A stretch of 64,000 nucleotides of DNA from Dasypus novemcinctus (GCF_030445035.2 NC_080695.1:56933954-56997953); one strand, 5' to 3'. Counted from the stretch's first letter, positions 30,431 to 42,900 are shown. Numbers and translations: made by a program. The notes: generated from the sequence alone by a model not told the origin.

Positions 30431-31509
30431 CTTCACCACTACCCTAGAGAAAAAGAGATTTCAGCTACTCTGAGACCCCCTCTACACTCACAAAATCCCT
30501 CCTTCCTCCTTGCCGTGGTTCTCTAATTCTCCTTTATTTTGATGCCTTGCTAGTTCCTGCAAAGGCTCAAAGAAACTCAAGAGAACCCCAGCACCCACAT
30601 CAACAGGTTTCAGGAAAGTAGCAAAATGTCATTCAGGAAACCTTCATTCTGGTCCCAAAGACATCCTTTGCATCCTGCTTGACAATTTATTTGTTCTGAT
30701 GCATTCAGCCTCAGAATTTTATTTGACCCTTGCCACTCTGTGAGGTTTCTGGGCAAGGTGCAATCTCCTGGTTAACAGATGAGGAAATTGAAGCATAAAT
30801 TGGTGAAGTATCAGTGCTGGCTTAAACGGCATTGGTCAAGTCATTTAAACTATTTGGTTTTCAATTTCCTTCACTTTCCATAAAGGAAAAGGGGCAGGGA
30901 ATTGACATGCTTATCATTAAAGTCCTATTTGGGAACAAGGCTTAGGGAAATAGGTTTGTTATTGGGTATAACCTTTAGAAAGAAAAAAATTTGGGAGTAC
31001 TTTAAAACCTTTCCCTCTCTTTTAAAATTCAATTTGTTTTCCTTGCAGCTTTTGGCTTACATGAGTGAGCAGAGAGCTCGGTTTCTCTTCCTTCCACACT
31101 AATTGACCAAGTTTGAAACACTAAATGTAACCTAGGCTGATTTTTATTAAAAGCAATAAAATTGCATTTTCTTTAAAAATTATTTATAATTTGTACTTTT
31201 CATCAGCCTTTCATTTAGTATGATTGGTTTTCATTATTGCATTTACCTGTTGAGACCAGGCAGAGCTCTGGACTACAGAAAGCCGAGTAAAACAAAGATA
31301 GTCTGCTCTCCGTTTTATGGCTAAAATATCTTTTAAAAGGCCATTAAATACACCTATAAAATATATTTATTTGTTTGATACTTTGAAAGGAAAACAAAAC
31401 ACTAGGAACAGAGTTGTTTCTCATTTGTTCTAATTCCCACTCGGAAAATACTACACATATACTTACACAATGAAGATTTATTTACTCAGCGGTAATAAAT
31501 ACCTAAGCT

Positions 31510-31538
31510 GGCAGATGACTATGCACTGGTCATCTGCC
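31510..31538. other. perfect 10-bp inverted repeat containing paired E-boxes
   Basis: GGCAGATGAC at 31510-31519 and its exact reverse complement GTCATCTGCC at 31529-31538 enclose a 9-bp loop. Each arm contains CAGATG or its complement. Confidence 0.9.
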
Positions 31539-31961
31539 TTCTGGAAAATTAAATGCAAGCACAAAGGATTCTTCAGCTGCAAGTTTGGTCTTGCCCTTCA
31601 CAATGTATGTCTATAATGATGTCTGCAGGGATGTTTTAGCTCCCCCAGAAATGTCCTCCACTTAATTTGGATTGCCTTGAAGTAGCCTCACACTGCAGAC
31701 TTCAGGGGGAATAATTATCTTTTGGCAATTTCTCCTTACTGATCCTTTCGCAAAGATAATTTGTTTCTTGGAGATTTTCAGAAATAAACTTTTAAGTAGT
31801 ATTCAGCAAATTTGTCCTAAACTGTGTCTAGATTTAGGTAATAGGTGCTTTGTTTTTCTAATTTTCACCAGGAAATAGCGAACAGCTGGCAGTTTCAGAA
31901 ATAACCAATTTGCTTGAGTCTTAAAATTTTTCAGATAAAAGTGAAGATTGTGAGATGGTAT

Positions 31962-31985
31962 ACACACACACACACACACACACAC
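31962..31985. repeat. (AC)12 microsatellite
   Basis: Twelve uninterrupted AC units. Confidence 0.95.
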
Positions 31986-32388
31986 GCAAAAGCCCAAACA
32001 GGTGGCACTTCTAGCAATCTGAAACACAAATTGTTAAATTGACCTCACAAGGCTTCTGCAACTATAAAGTTTCCTTTTGGCTCACCTAACCCCTCCTTGG
32101 AAAAGTTGTATTCATTTGTAACGACCTGTGGATCAGGAATTTTAAAAATTAAATTTTCACACTAGGTTTATCGAGGACGTCTTAATTATTGGTGACAACA
32201 TCCAAATTAGCTTTCGCACACACTTTTTTTGCCAGCAGAGTCGCCACTTTGGGACGCTCTGCCCACCCGAAGGACCTCGCAAGAAGCCCAGTTTGCAGCT
32301 ATTTTTCTCTCCAGTCACCACTAGGTCGCACCAGATTAAGGATACTGTGAAATATGCGCCATTTAAAATTTTTTAAAAAGTAAAACCG

Positions 32389-32396
32389 TCACGTGA
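32389..32396. promoter_or_regulatory. palindromic E-box TCACGTGA
   Basis: A perfect USF/TFE-type E-box, inside GTCACGTGATGAC, about 200 bp from the miR-484 hairpin on the NDE1 side. Function is inferred from motif only. Confidence 0.45.
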
Positions 32397-32604
32397 TGAC
32401 AAGAGTTAAAAAGCCAAAACATTAAGTTTCTCATTGAAATCCCGTTTAAATCGCCTTTGCGCAAGACAGTCGAACTGTGTTGAATCCCGGTTGGCAGGTT
32501 TTTCACCGGTTCCACCTCACAAGCTCCCTAATTATTCGCTTTGAGGCTCCTTTCGACGCCACATGGTTAAACCAGGAGGAAGTCCTCTTTAAACTACGGG
32601 TTTT

Positions 32605-32683
32605 CGCCAGAAAAGCCAGGATTGCCCCCCGGGAAGGTCCCTATTTAGGGGTTTATCGGGAGGGGACTGAGCCTGACGAGGCT
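32605..32683 (-). ncRNA. MIR484: microRNA miR-484 precursor hairpin
   Basis: On the minus strand this 79-nt segment folds into the miR-484 hairpin. The mature 22-nt 5'-arm product maps to 32676-32655 and begins TCAGGCTCAGTCCCC, identical to the human miRNA as I recall it. The 3' arm and base differ at a few positions from the human hairpin. In human, MIR484 lies at the start of the upstream NDE1 transcript, and its precursor is one of few with a 5' cap, made independently of Drosha (established). Here too it directly borders the GC-rich shared promoter, so the NDE1 upstream start should lie at or just above 32683. miR-484 is broadly expressed and has reported mitochondrial-fission and metabolic targets. 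Confidence 0.95.
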
Positions 32684-32850
32684 GCAGGGCCGCGAGGCCC
32701 CGCCCCCCCCGGGGTTCCCAGCACGCCCCGCGCGGGGAAGACGCGGCGGTGGGGGAGGGGCGAAGGAAGGGGCGGAGCGAGGGGCGAGAAGGGCGTCGGT
32801 TTTGCGACAGGGGCGGTAGGGTGCGGAAGCGGAAGTGGAGGGTGCGCTTG
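32684..32850. promoter_or_regulatory. bidirectional NDE1/MIR484 - MARF1 promoter
   Basis: A GC-rich, TATA-less stretch separates the miR-484 hairpin (minus) from MARF1 exon 1 (plus). Visible motifs are GC-boxes (GGGCGG at 32770-32775 and 32811-32816) and two adjacent ETS sites (CGGAAG at 32824-32829, CGGAAGTG at 32830-32837), typical of housekeeping bidirectional promoters. The exact start sites cannot be read from sequence. Confidence 0.75.
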
Positions 32851-32958
32851 GCGGCGGCGGCGGGAGCTGCGGAGTCGGGAATCAAAACAAAGGGTCTGGG
32901 GGGGAGGGGGGAAGGCGGCGGGGCCGGAATGTGAGCGGAGGTGGGGCCAACGGCTGAG
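32850..32958 (+). other. MARF1: MARF1 exon 1, non-coding (5' end approximate)
   Basis: ACGGCTGAG followed by GTGAGT gives a strong donor after 32958. Upstream is a GC-rich leader with GGCGGCGGCGG. There is no coding start in frame with exon 2. The left boundary is only an estimate. Confidence 0.6.
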
Positions 32959-33844
32959 GTGAGTTTGCTCTCAGGGTTAGGGACTTGACTCAGACCAGCC
33001 TGCTGCTCTGAGGCCACCGGAGCTGAAGGGGAAGTGTCCCCCCTTCCGCCTCCTAGTGCTGGGGACTGGGTGGCTAGTCTGAGGGGAAAAACTGGGTGCC
33101 CGCTAGTTGGGCCCTCCCAAAAGGGTCTGGTGGTTTCCTTTTGGGGGCTGTATGCGAGTGTCACTGCTATGCCGCATCTCCACTTTGGAGATATTTGGCT
33201 TCCCGCCCGCGCCTGTCTCCCTGCTTTTTCGGGGGTCTTCAATGTGGGGAGCAACCTTTTCCTGAGGAGCGTACACAGTTAGTTGACAACTTAAGGTAGG
33301 GAGAAAAGGGCAGGTGTTTCTGCAAAACCCTTGGAGGTTTTGTATCCTTGTCAGTCTTACTGCAGGTAGGGTTCGACTTCTGACTTGACAGTGTTGACTT
33401 AGTTGCTTTAGGGCTTCAGCCACTCCCACTACTATTTGTAATGGGAGGTCCTTTTAGACCTTTTTAGAGTTTCCGAAGCATATTTCTGGTGTTACCAAGA
33501 GCTTCCCGGTTACGTTTGTATCTTTTTGACTTCCAGCATTTCTGAGCAGTAAATATTCTGTTTTTCATACAGGAAAATTGAGACCTAAACTGTCTTCTTA
33601 GACATTTATTGAGCGTGTCATTCCTTCACCAATTATTTGATATCTATCTACTAGGCACTGTGCTAGGTTCAGGAGAAACAAGAGTTATTAAGAAAAGATG
33701 GCCCTTGCTGTCATGGAGTTTATAGTGGGGGGGGGTGACATAATAAAAAAGTAAATAAATAAAATAATGTTAGCTAGAGGAGCTATTTTAAAAAGGGTAA
33801 TGGATGGAGAGGGAGTGTCGGCAACTAGACCAGGTGCTAACGAA

Positions 33845-34050
33845 AGGCCATTTATTAAGTGCTCAACATGAACTAACTTGTTTAATCTTAACAGTGCTAT
33901 GAGGGGGTGCTGTTATTATCAGGCCCATTTTACAGAGGGACTCTGAGGTTCAGAGAGATTATGAGTTGCTGAAAGCTGCACAGGTAGAAAGTGGTGGAAT
34001 TAGGGACTAATTGAGCAGTCCAGTGTCAGTGCCTGCACTCCCAACCACTG
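33845..34050 (-). repeat. MIR SINE
   Basis: AGTGCTCAACATGAAC, CCCATTTTACAGAGGGACTC and GAGGTTCAGAGAGATTATGA correspond to the MIR consensus read in its reverse sense. Confidence 0.65.
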
Positions 34051-34954
34051 TCTGAGTTGCTCAAAGACTCCGAGAGTGAATGGCAGACGTTAAGAGTCCC
34101 ACTCAAATTAAACAAAACTTGCTTCGGTTACCTAAATTCCTTAGTGGCATTCCCAGGAATAATTGTGAAAATTTCACAATACAGGCCACTAATAGGTTGC
34201 CAGCCCATAAGTTGGTACTTTCTGTTGCTTTTGTTGAGCAATACCATAGGCACTTTGATGCGATGGAAAGAGGTAAACAAACTTGGTTCTGTCCCCTTTC
34301 TAATGTGATCCTAGGCAAGTTACAAAAGTTAAAACGTGTCTAAGTTCTCCCATATCTACATAACAACCTTGCTGAGAAAAATTAACTAAATGGGCCCCAT
34401 TGTCTTTTTTAAAAAAATCATTACATCTGCTACAAAGTTAATACTAAGTAAATACTTGCTGAGTGAGGAGATGAATAATGTTGAATAAAAATGCTTTATA
34501 AACTGTTTTATACCAAAACTATATTGTACCATAAAATATTAGTTTACTTTCAGAATTTTGACCTTAAAAAGAGAAATAAAACTGTATTTGAGAGAGCATA
34601 TTGCAATTCATATATCATGAACATTGTATGATCTAAAGAGGAACTTGTTGGAGGACATGAGACATACTTAATAGGGAAAGTAAGTACCACAATTTACAAT
34701 CAGTTTAGCACAGTTAACTCTAACTTCTGTCTCCAAATTAATTATTCCCAACAGTGTATAGTAAGTAACTGTAATGCTTACTAATTCACTCATTCAGATA
34801 TTTATTTAGTATCTAATACGTAGCAGGTATTGGCACAAGGGTTACAATGGTGAAGAAAAACATTTATATCATTTTTTAATCTTAAAATGCTGTGAGATAG
34901 AGGAGAAATTAGCCATGTTTTACATAGGAAGAGATAGAAGCCTAATGAGGTTTT

Positions 34955-35265
34955 ATAAAGGGTCAGATAGTAAATATTTTAGACTTTGTGGGCCATATAG
35001 TTTCTGTTGTAGATACTCAGCTGTGCAATTGTAGTGCAAAAGCTTCTGTAAACTAAATGAGTGTGGCTGTGTCTCAATAAAATTTTATTTATAGACACTG
35101 AAATTTGATTTAATATAATTTTCTTGTGTCATTAAATATTATCAATCTTTTGATATTTTCCCCAATTATTTAAAAATATAAAATACTTGGTTGGTTTGCA
35201 GGTCATTTAAATATATGCAATGGGCCAGCTTTAGCTTGCAAACCATAGTTTTCCAACTCTTGCTT
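34955..35265 (+). mobile_element. hAT-Charlie (MER1-like) relic
   Basis: The text gggtcagatagtaaatattt followed by agactttgtgggccat, then TCAATAAAATTTTATTTATA and gggccagctttagcttgc, follows the MER1-type element. Inactive. Confidence 0.65.
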
Positions 35266-36288
35266 TATGTGATCAGTTCTCTTAAATATTAGCTATCTCA
35301 TATAAAAGATATAGTACAACTATATAAAGTTGTCTCCGCCTATCCCTGCCATGCAGATGTTAAAATCTCTTGAAAAGAGCTTCTTATCAGAGATAGCTCT
35401 AAATAAATAGCTCTAAAATAAATTATTTTCTTTGTGCCTAGCTGAAATTTCTGAGAGATAATGATATTAATCACTCTAGATTGGCCAACTATAGGAAAGA
35501 GTAGGTGGTTTTTGGAATATGTAGTCAGGACTTGGAATTGAAGTTCAGTCTTCCATACCATTGGCAGACTGCCTCATGCCCTTTGGATATGGTTGATTTG
35601 ATCTGCCTTTCTTAAACTGTTTAAGACTTGTTAAAAGTGTTGTGCTGGAGTGATTATTGCACATCTGTGACTTGAGATTTCTCTAGTTAGATTTTTGGTG
35701 GAATATCAAATTGTACTTTCATAGTAAGTAAACAAAGAAATTGGTTTGATTTGTTCCATAGCAGAATTAACTTCAGAATCCACAAAAGCCACTTAATTTG
35801 GACCTTTGATGTTCGTATCAAAGAAAATGGGATAGGTTGCTCTTAAATAAATTTAAAAACCTTACACAATTGGTAATGAGGATATAGTGGTTATTCTTTT
35901 ATTAAAATTAGATGCCCTCTTTTGTTAACTTTTTTACTCTCATAAGTAGAGTCTTTAGGGGAAAAGTGCTGAAGAGAATATAAAAGGGGTCTGAGGAGAT
36001 TGATTCCAGCCGAGTAAAGGGAGATTTCACTCAAGATTATGTAGATAGCCCAGATTTGTCTACTTCTCTCAAGAATTGCTGTGTATAGAAAAGAAATAAG
36101 CCTCTAGAAATTGTGTTTAGGTAAAGATATTTCAGACATAAGGAATGGAAGATTGTAGTTTTGTTTTGTTTTTTAATTCTGGCTGCTACAATTAGAGTTC
36201 AAACATAAAGAGGCAACTTAGTTTGCCAAATTTTAGTAATCTGCTTTGATACCCATACTACTTTTTGTTCATTAAGATTTGAGTTGGG

Positions 36289-36666
36289 GGAAATGGACTT
36301 GGCCCAGTGGTTAGGGCGTCGGTCTACCACATGGGAGGTCCGCGGTTCAAACCCCGGGCCTCCTTGACCCATGTGGAGCTGGGCCATGCGCAGTGCTGAT
36401 GCACGCAAGGAGTGCCTTGCCACGCAGGGGTGTCCCCCGCGTAGGGGAGCCCCACGCGCAAGGAATGCACCCCCTAAGGAGAGCCGCCCAGCGCCAAAGA
36501 AAGTGCAGCCTGCCCAGGAATGGCGCCGCCCACACTTCCCATGCCGCTGACAACAACAGAAGCGGACAAAAGAAACAAGATGCAGCAAATAGACACAGAG
36601 AACAGACAACGGGGGGCGGGGGGCGGGGGGGGATTAAATAAATAAATAAATCTTTTAAAAAAAAAA
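36289..36666 (+). mobile_element. tRNA-derived SINE with perfect 15-bp TSD
   Basis: The head is GGAAATGGACTTGGCCCAG, the B-box GGTTCAAACCC, and the tail AAATAAATAAATCTTTT plus A12. AAGATTTGAGTTGGG is exact at 36274-36288 and 36667-36681. It lies 110 bp from MARF1 exon 2. Confidence 0.93.
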
Positions 36667-36776
36667 AAGATTTGAGTTGGGAATGCACCGTAAAGATAGT
36701 TGCAGTCTCACATTTTAATAAATTAATAAATTTGTACTTGAGCAAAGAATTAACATTGAAATCTTATTCTTAACAG

Positions 36777-36978
36777 GGGGGAAGAATGAAAGAAAAGAAA
36801 GATGAAAGAATGTTGAACCACTTTGTATGGCTGTATGATGGAAGGAAACGGAACTGAGAACTCCTGCAGTAGAACACTTGGATGGCTTCAACAAGATAAT
36901 GATGCTAAGCCATGGCTTTGGAAATTCTCTAATTGCTTTTCTCGTCCTGAGCAGACATTGCCACTTAGTCCCCAAACG
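36777..36978 (+). CDS. MARF1: MARF1 exon 2, start-codon exon (codons 1-48)
   Basis: The acceptor is TTCTTAACAG and the donor GTAACT. The reading frame opens [20 protein letters not shown]. The first ATG (36835) has T at -3; the second (36838) has A at -3 and G at +4, so initiation may favour the second. An in-frame TGA at 36814 bounds the frame upstream. The 58-nt leader part carries several upstream ATGs. Confidence 0.93.
36786..36857 (+). promoter_or_regulatory. MARF1: upstream ORF overlapping the MARF1 start
   Basis: ATG at 36786 (A at -3) opens 23 codons in the frame other than MARF1's and stops at TGA 36855-36857, beyond the main ATG. Two further mini-ORFs, 36802-36816 and 36827-36838, lie within it; the second ends across the main start. 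Translation damping is inferred. Confidence 0.6.
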
Positions 36979-39900
36979 GTAACTATGTGCAAGACTAGGG
37001 TATAGCAGATTCCTGTTTGTAATAGATGAGTGGACGTTTGGTCTGGGATAGTCTCCCTAGAGTCTCTGTCAAATTTTCTAATGCATCCTGTTTGTGTTGC
37101 CCTTTGTCGCAGGTTATTATAATTCCTGACTCCACGAGGAGTCTTCCACTCTAAGTAACAATTGATGCTTTCAGTCAGGGGTTCTTAACCTCTTTTCTTC
37201 CATGAACTGCTTTGCCAGTCAGGTGAAAACCATGGACTCCTTACTAAGTCCACACTATACTGTGTATTATTTGATAAATATATCACACTTACACCAACAT
37301 GTCCCCAAAAGAATAAGGTTTTTTGAATTTTCAGTTCAAGCTCACAGATCCCCTGAAATCTTTCCACAGACCCCTTGGAGGTCCATGGATCCCTGGTTAA
37401 GAACCCTTGCTTTAAAATTTAATGTTGAAATCTTGGGAAGGTTTGTTTCTCTTTATAGTCACAGATTCCAAAGATAAAATCCATGTTGTATAGTAACATC
37501 AGAGGAAAGCCAAAATAATTTTTCTTTTATGTAGCCTTCTGAGTTTTGAGTCTTGTAATCCAGAAAAGAGTGATGAGACCTTATTGACAGACTTTTTCTG
37601 TTCAAGATTTCTCTTGTATATTTAAATATGTCTATTAACTTCTTCCTTTTTCTTTTGATTTTGACATTTTCTTATTTCATTTTATGCATGCATGATGACC
37701 GCCTTTCTATTTTCTTTTTTCTATTGTACTTGGTATTCAAATGAGACTTTACTAAAATTTTATATAAGGATATTAATAACGTTTTAAAAAATCAGTTCAC
37801 TTCTTTGTCTACTCCAGGTTTCCTCCATATAGTTATCTTTGTTGAATGGCATCAAGTAATTTCAGTCATTTCAGAAGTGTTGACAGCAAGGGTTGGCAGC
37901 TCAAACAGGGCTTCCTGGCGTGACAGGTCTGGTTCTCATAGAGTCTCACAATTCAGAATTGCATTCTCAACCATACCGATCCAGAAACTTGATTTTCTCA
38001 GTGGCCCCCAGAATTCACAGGAACCAATATATAGCACTCTACGCATAAGAGGGTGATCTGTATAAATTGGAATACTGATGAATTAATCCCTATCTGAACT
38101 GTAATTAAAAAGAGCAGAATACACCTGTTGGCTGATCAGCCCATTGCTATTACTTTTAGGAAAAGTCTTAACTAAAAATCCACATTTCTCCCAGGTGAGC
38201 ATCAAATCCCAGCAAAAGGGGGCAATCTATAGCAATCAGTTGAGCCCTTCTGTGTTCTGAGACTCAGAAATGTCTCAGTCACCATTTTAGGGCATCCCCA
38301 TCATCCTCATAGTTCCTGCAGTCAGCTGGCTATTAGTTGGTGTGGTCCCCTTTTAGTGGCTAGGTACTGTGCTAAGTGCTTATGTGTGTGACCTTCTTTT
38401 ATCCTAATACCTGTAGGAGGAACATTTTATTGTTCCCGATCAATGGACTAGGAAACTGAAGCACAGAGAGGTTATATAACTCACCCACAGTTATCCATCT
38501 ATCAAGAGTCAGATTCAAACCCAGGTCTCTGACATCAATGCCTGTGTTTATAATCTTGGTAATATACTGGCCTCCTCTGTGTGATAGAGGCACATGGAAA
38601 ACTATTTCTCTTCTACCTTTTACTTTTTTTTTTTAGATTTATTTTATTTATCTCCCCTTCCCCCCACCCCCCACCTCCTGTTGTCTGCACTCTGTGTCCA
38701 TTCACTCTGTGTTCTTCTGTATCTACTTGCGTTCTTGTCAGGCGGGCACTGGCACTCTGTGTCTCTTTTTGTTGCAGCATCTTGCTGCATCAGCTCTCTG
38801 TGTGTGCAGCGCCATGCGTGTGAGGTGCCATGCCTAGGTGGGCTACATTTTTCGTGCAGGGTGGCTCTCTTTGCAGGGCGCACTCCTTGCATGTGGGGCA
38901 GCCCTATGTGGGAGGCACCCCTGTGTGGAATGGCACTCTTTGCACGTGGCAGCACTGTGCATGGGCCAGCTCACCACATGGGCCAGGACGCCCTGGGTTT
39001 GAACCCTGGGCCTCCTATATGGTAGGCGGATGCTCTATCATTTGAGCCACATCTGCTTCCCTCTTCTGCCTTTTTCCAAGATAGTTTTCTAATTGCTCTG
39101 ATTCTCTACACTGACTGCATTATAATGGTTGGCATTATGACTTTAGGTCTGTATCCTAGGGTTTGCTAAATATCATCAGCGACACGTTTATAAACCTTTC
39201 CATGGAAGGGCCATGTGGCAGATAGCCTATCTCGTCAATAATAGGAATTGGCGGCGAACTTGGCCAGTGGTTAGGGCGTCCGTCTACAACATGGGAGGTC
39301 CAAGGTTCAAACCCCGGGCCTCCTTGACCCGTGTGGATCTGACCCATGCGCAGTGCTGATGCGCGCAAGGAGTGCCGTGCCACGCAGGGGTGTCCCCCGT
39401 GTAGGGGAGCCCCACGTGCAAGGAGTGTGCCCCATAAGGAGAGCTGCCCAGTGCGAAAGAAAGTGCAGCCTGCCCAGGAATGGTGCCCTACACACGGAGA
39501 ACTGACACAACAAAAAGAAACACAGATTCCCGTGCTGCTGACAATAACAGAAGCAGACAAAGAAGATGCAGCAAATAGACACAGAGAACAGATAACTGGC
39601 GTGGGGGGAAAGGGGAGAGAAATAAATAAACAAATAAATAAATAAAATAAATATTTGGAATTTTACTCTTCTCCCCTGGGGGACCTTAATACAAGCCCCT
39701 TATGGACTGACTATAAGAACTATCCTTAAATCCCCTTGCTTGTAAGCCAACTTTATTGTTGTTTTTATACTACCTAATTTTGTCTTCAGGAGATCTTAGT
39801 AGACAAAGGTAGTTGTCAAAGGAAGTCACTGACAAACAGATGGTTAATGTAGCTTGCTGAAGACACAAACAGACCTCTTTCTTCTCTTCTCCCAGCCTCT

Positions 39901-42900
39901 AAATGATTAAGTAAAGATGGAGTCTTAATTTTAGTTGTCTGTTTCAGTGTTCATTTCCAGCATTCCTCTCTGAAGAATGCTCCTGCTTTTAGCTAGCTGC
40001 TATTCAATTTTGTTTGGTTATGATTGGGTATACATAAACAGAAGTAAGTGAACACTCTGTTTTTGAATGCAGTAGGATATGAGTAACTGAAAATCACTAG
40101 CCTCATAAAATTAACTTGCATTCTGATTTTCTTTTCTCAGAAAGATTACATGGAGAACAAGAAAGTTGCTGTGGAATTAAAGGATGTTCCATCTCCCCTT
40201 CATGCTGGCTCTAAACTTTTCCCAGCAGTCCCACTTCCAGATATTCATTCTCTTCAGCAACCTAAAATACAGCTTTCAACTGTCCCCAAAGTAAGCTGCT
40301 GTGCTCATTGTACTAATGAACCCTCCACTTCACCAATGCATTTTGGTGGTGGTGGTGGTGGCAATAGTGGAGGTACTGGTAGCTTGATTCACACAGGCGC
40401 ACTGTTAGATTCGCAAAGCACCGGGACAATCACATGTCAAGTAGGGTCAGGGTTTGCTTTCCAGTCTGCATCTTCACTCCAGAATGCCTCAGCTAGGAAC
40501 AATTTGGCAGGCATTGCAAGTGACTTTCCCAGCATGTGTCTAGAAAGTAATCTATCTTCCTGCAAACACCTGCCCTGTTGTGGAAAACTCCATTTCCAAT
40601 CATGTCATGGTAATGTACACAAGCTGCATCAGTTTCCAGCTCTCCAGGGTTGCACCTCCACTGGCTATTTCCCCTGTTCTGAGTTCACGAGTGGGGCTCC
40701 AGGGCATTTGGAAGAGCACGTTTCACAGTCGGAGTTAACGCCTCACTTGTGCACCAACTCTTTGCACCTAAATGTGGTACCTCCGGTTTGTTTAAAGGGC
40801 TCACTTTACTGCGAAGGCTGTTTAAACAAGGTTTGTATCTCTTTATTTTTTTATGCTGGGTGCAGTTGAGATTTGAGAAAAGACTTTTTAAAGTGGCTAT
40901 AGTTTGAAAAATCTTTATTGTACGTGGGCTTTCAGATTCTTCTGTTGTATAGCTTTCTCCCCATCAGCATAACTTCTGTTTGCCCTGAAAGAAGCAAGAG
41001 ATAAAATGGGAGAGACAGTTTAAGCAAGTACAGAGTTATTTATGTAGTTAATGCTCTTAGAGCCTTTTGTTGCATTAAGTATATTTTCTACATGTGAAAC
41101 TAATTTGGCAAAGCCCCTTGTTCCATTTTGTCTTTAAGGACTACAGCATAATTGTAATTCTTATATCGTGAACATAACTTAGATGTGGGCCTATTCAACC
41201 TGCGTAGGTGTCCTTTTGCATTAATATGGGAAGCTTGAAACTTGGCTTCAGTCACACCAAGTGTTCAAGTTAATACTGTAATACCCTGTAAATAAAGTAT
41301 GTGGAATGTATGAGGTCTCCATTGCAGAGGACACATGCCCCAGAATGTAAAGGTTCTAATCATGGTAAGATCTTCAAGTTACTTCTTGAAATGAGTTTAT
41401 GAATTGAGAGCTAATTGTTCTGGGAATGATGATTTGTAAATACATTTTATCAGAGGCTAGCAGATGAAAAGGTGAAATACTTAGATTGTGTTTTCATGTT
41501 GTATATAATTTTAGGTTCTGCAATGATGTATCTGAAACCTCCCCTTTCTTTAAAAATTTTAAAACAGCCGGCAAGAAATAGTATAATTGATGCTGCTAAA
41601 GTCTGGCCAAATATACCACCTCCAAATACTCAAACTGCACCTATTGCTATCCCTCTGTGTAATGGCTGTGGAACCAAAGGAACAGGGAAGGAGACCACGT
41701 TGTTATTGGCGACCAGTCTAGGCAAAGCTGCTTCAAAATTTGGTAAATGACAGCATGGTATAAAATGTGCATATTTAAGGAGTTTTCAATATCTGATACT
41801 AACATTACATTTAATCACCTGAAAAGATTCCTTATGGTTCTAAAGCTTCTGTATGTGTTGGTCTATATTCCCATCTCTTGGTAAAACACTTTTTAGTGTT
41901 ACAGACCAGTAGTCATTTGCCCATTTATGTTGGCCTGAAGCTGCTTGAAATTAAAAAGTGTAGCTGTTTATTGAAGAAATGGGGAGTATATTAAGAGAAA
42001 TCAAGTGCTGGAGGAGACCTGGTAATTTAGGTTCATAATCACACTTGTTGATTATATACTTCCTGGAAGAAGTAAAGATTTAATAACGACTGATTACAGC
42101 ATTGGAAACCCTAAGAGTTCTCAATTAAAATCATTTCTCCGAAATGTAATAATGTGGTATTTTATCTTTTGATAACAGTTTTTAAATGTTCAATCAGCTA
42201 TTAATGCAGTAGTAAAAAAAATGTAAAATCTAAAACAGTAACAGCTTTACCCTTCATCATCTCTTTAGTGTTCTTCCATAGGAAGTAGGTAAACGGGTTT
42301 GGGTTAAGCATGAATTTCTATCACTGAGACACAGCATCCATTCAGTTATAGGGAAGTGTTCAGAGACACATTGAACAGCAAGAGAATGTCTCATGCTTTG
42401 AGACTGATTTATTGCAGGCTTAAGTATTAGTTAACGTGGTCCTTAGATTTGTTCTCTTCTGTAAAATAGGAATAGAGTGATACTATGACAACTTAGAGTT
42501 GTTTGTCTTATTAGGTAAGCCGTAAGGTTGGTTGGTATCCTTAAATTTGACATCAGTCAGTAATTTTGTGTTCTGCCACTAAGAATGATAGGTAGCTACC
42601 TATTTCTTTATTCATCTGCTATTTTTTTTTTTACTATGGGTAATCAAAAGTGTTAACCCTTAATTTCTTAAGGGTCGCCAGAAGTTGCAATAGCTGGACA
42701 GGTGCTAGAAAACTTACCGCCCATTGGAGTTTTTTGGGATATTGAAAACTGCTCAGTTCCCTCTGGCCGGTCAGCTACTGCTGTTGTACAGAGAATCCGT
42801 GAGAAGTTTTTTAAAGGCCACAGGGAAGCAGAATTCATCTGTGTATGTGACATCAGTAAAGAAAACAAAGAAGTTATTCAAGAGCTGAATAATTGTCAGG

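Larger units (their letters stand above)
32959..36776 (+). other. MARF1: MARF1 intron 1
   Basis: It runs from the GTGAGT donor to the TTAACAG acceptor. It holds MIR/L2-like pieces (33.6-34.5 kb), a hAT-type relic and one young SINE. 35270-36270 shows nothing I can name. Confidence 0.8.

Noticed and set aside
32589..33254. 221-codon minus-strand frame through the MARF1 promoter and the miR-484 region
   Set aside because: Explained by GC-rich promoter composition. It runs across the likely NDE1 start and the hairpin.
42668..42868. 66-codon antisense frame over MARF1 exon 5
   Set aside because: Shadow of the conserved NYN-coding exon on the other strand.
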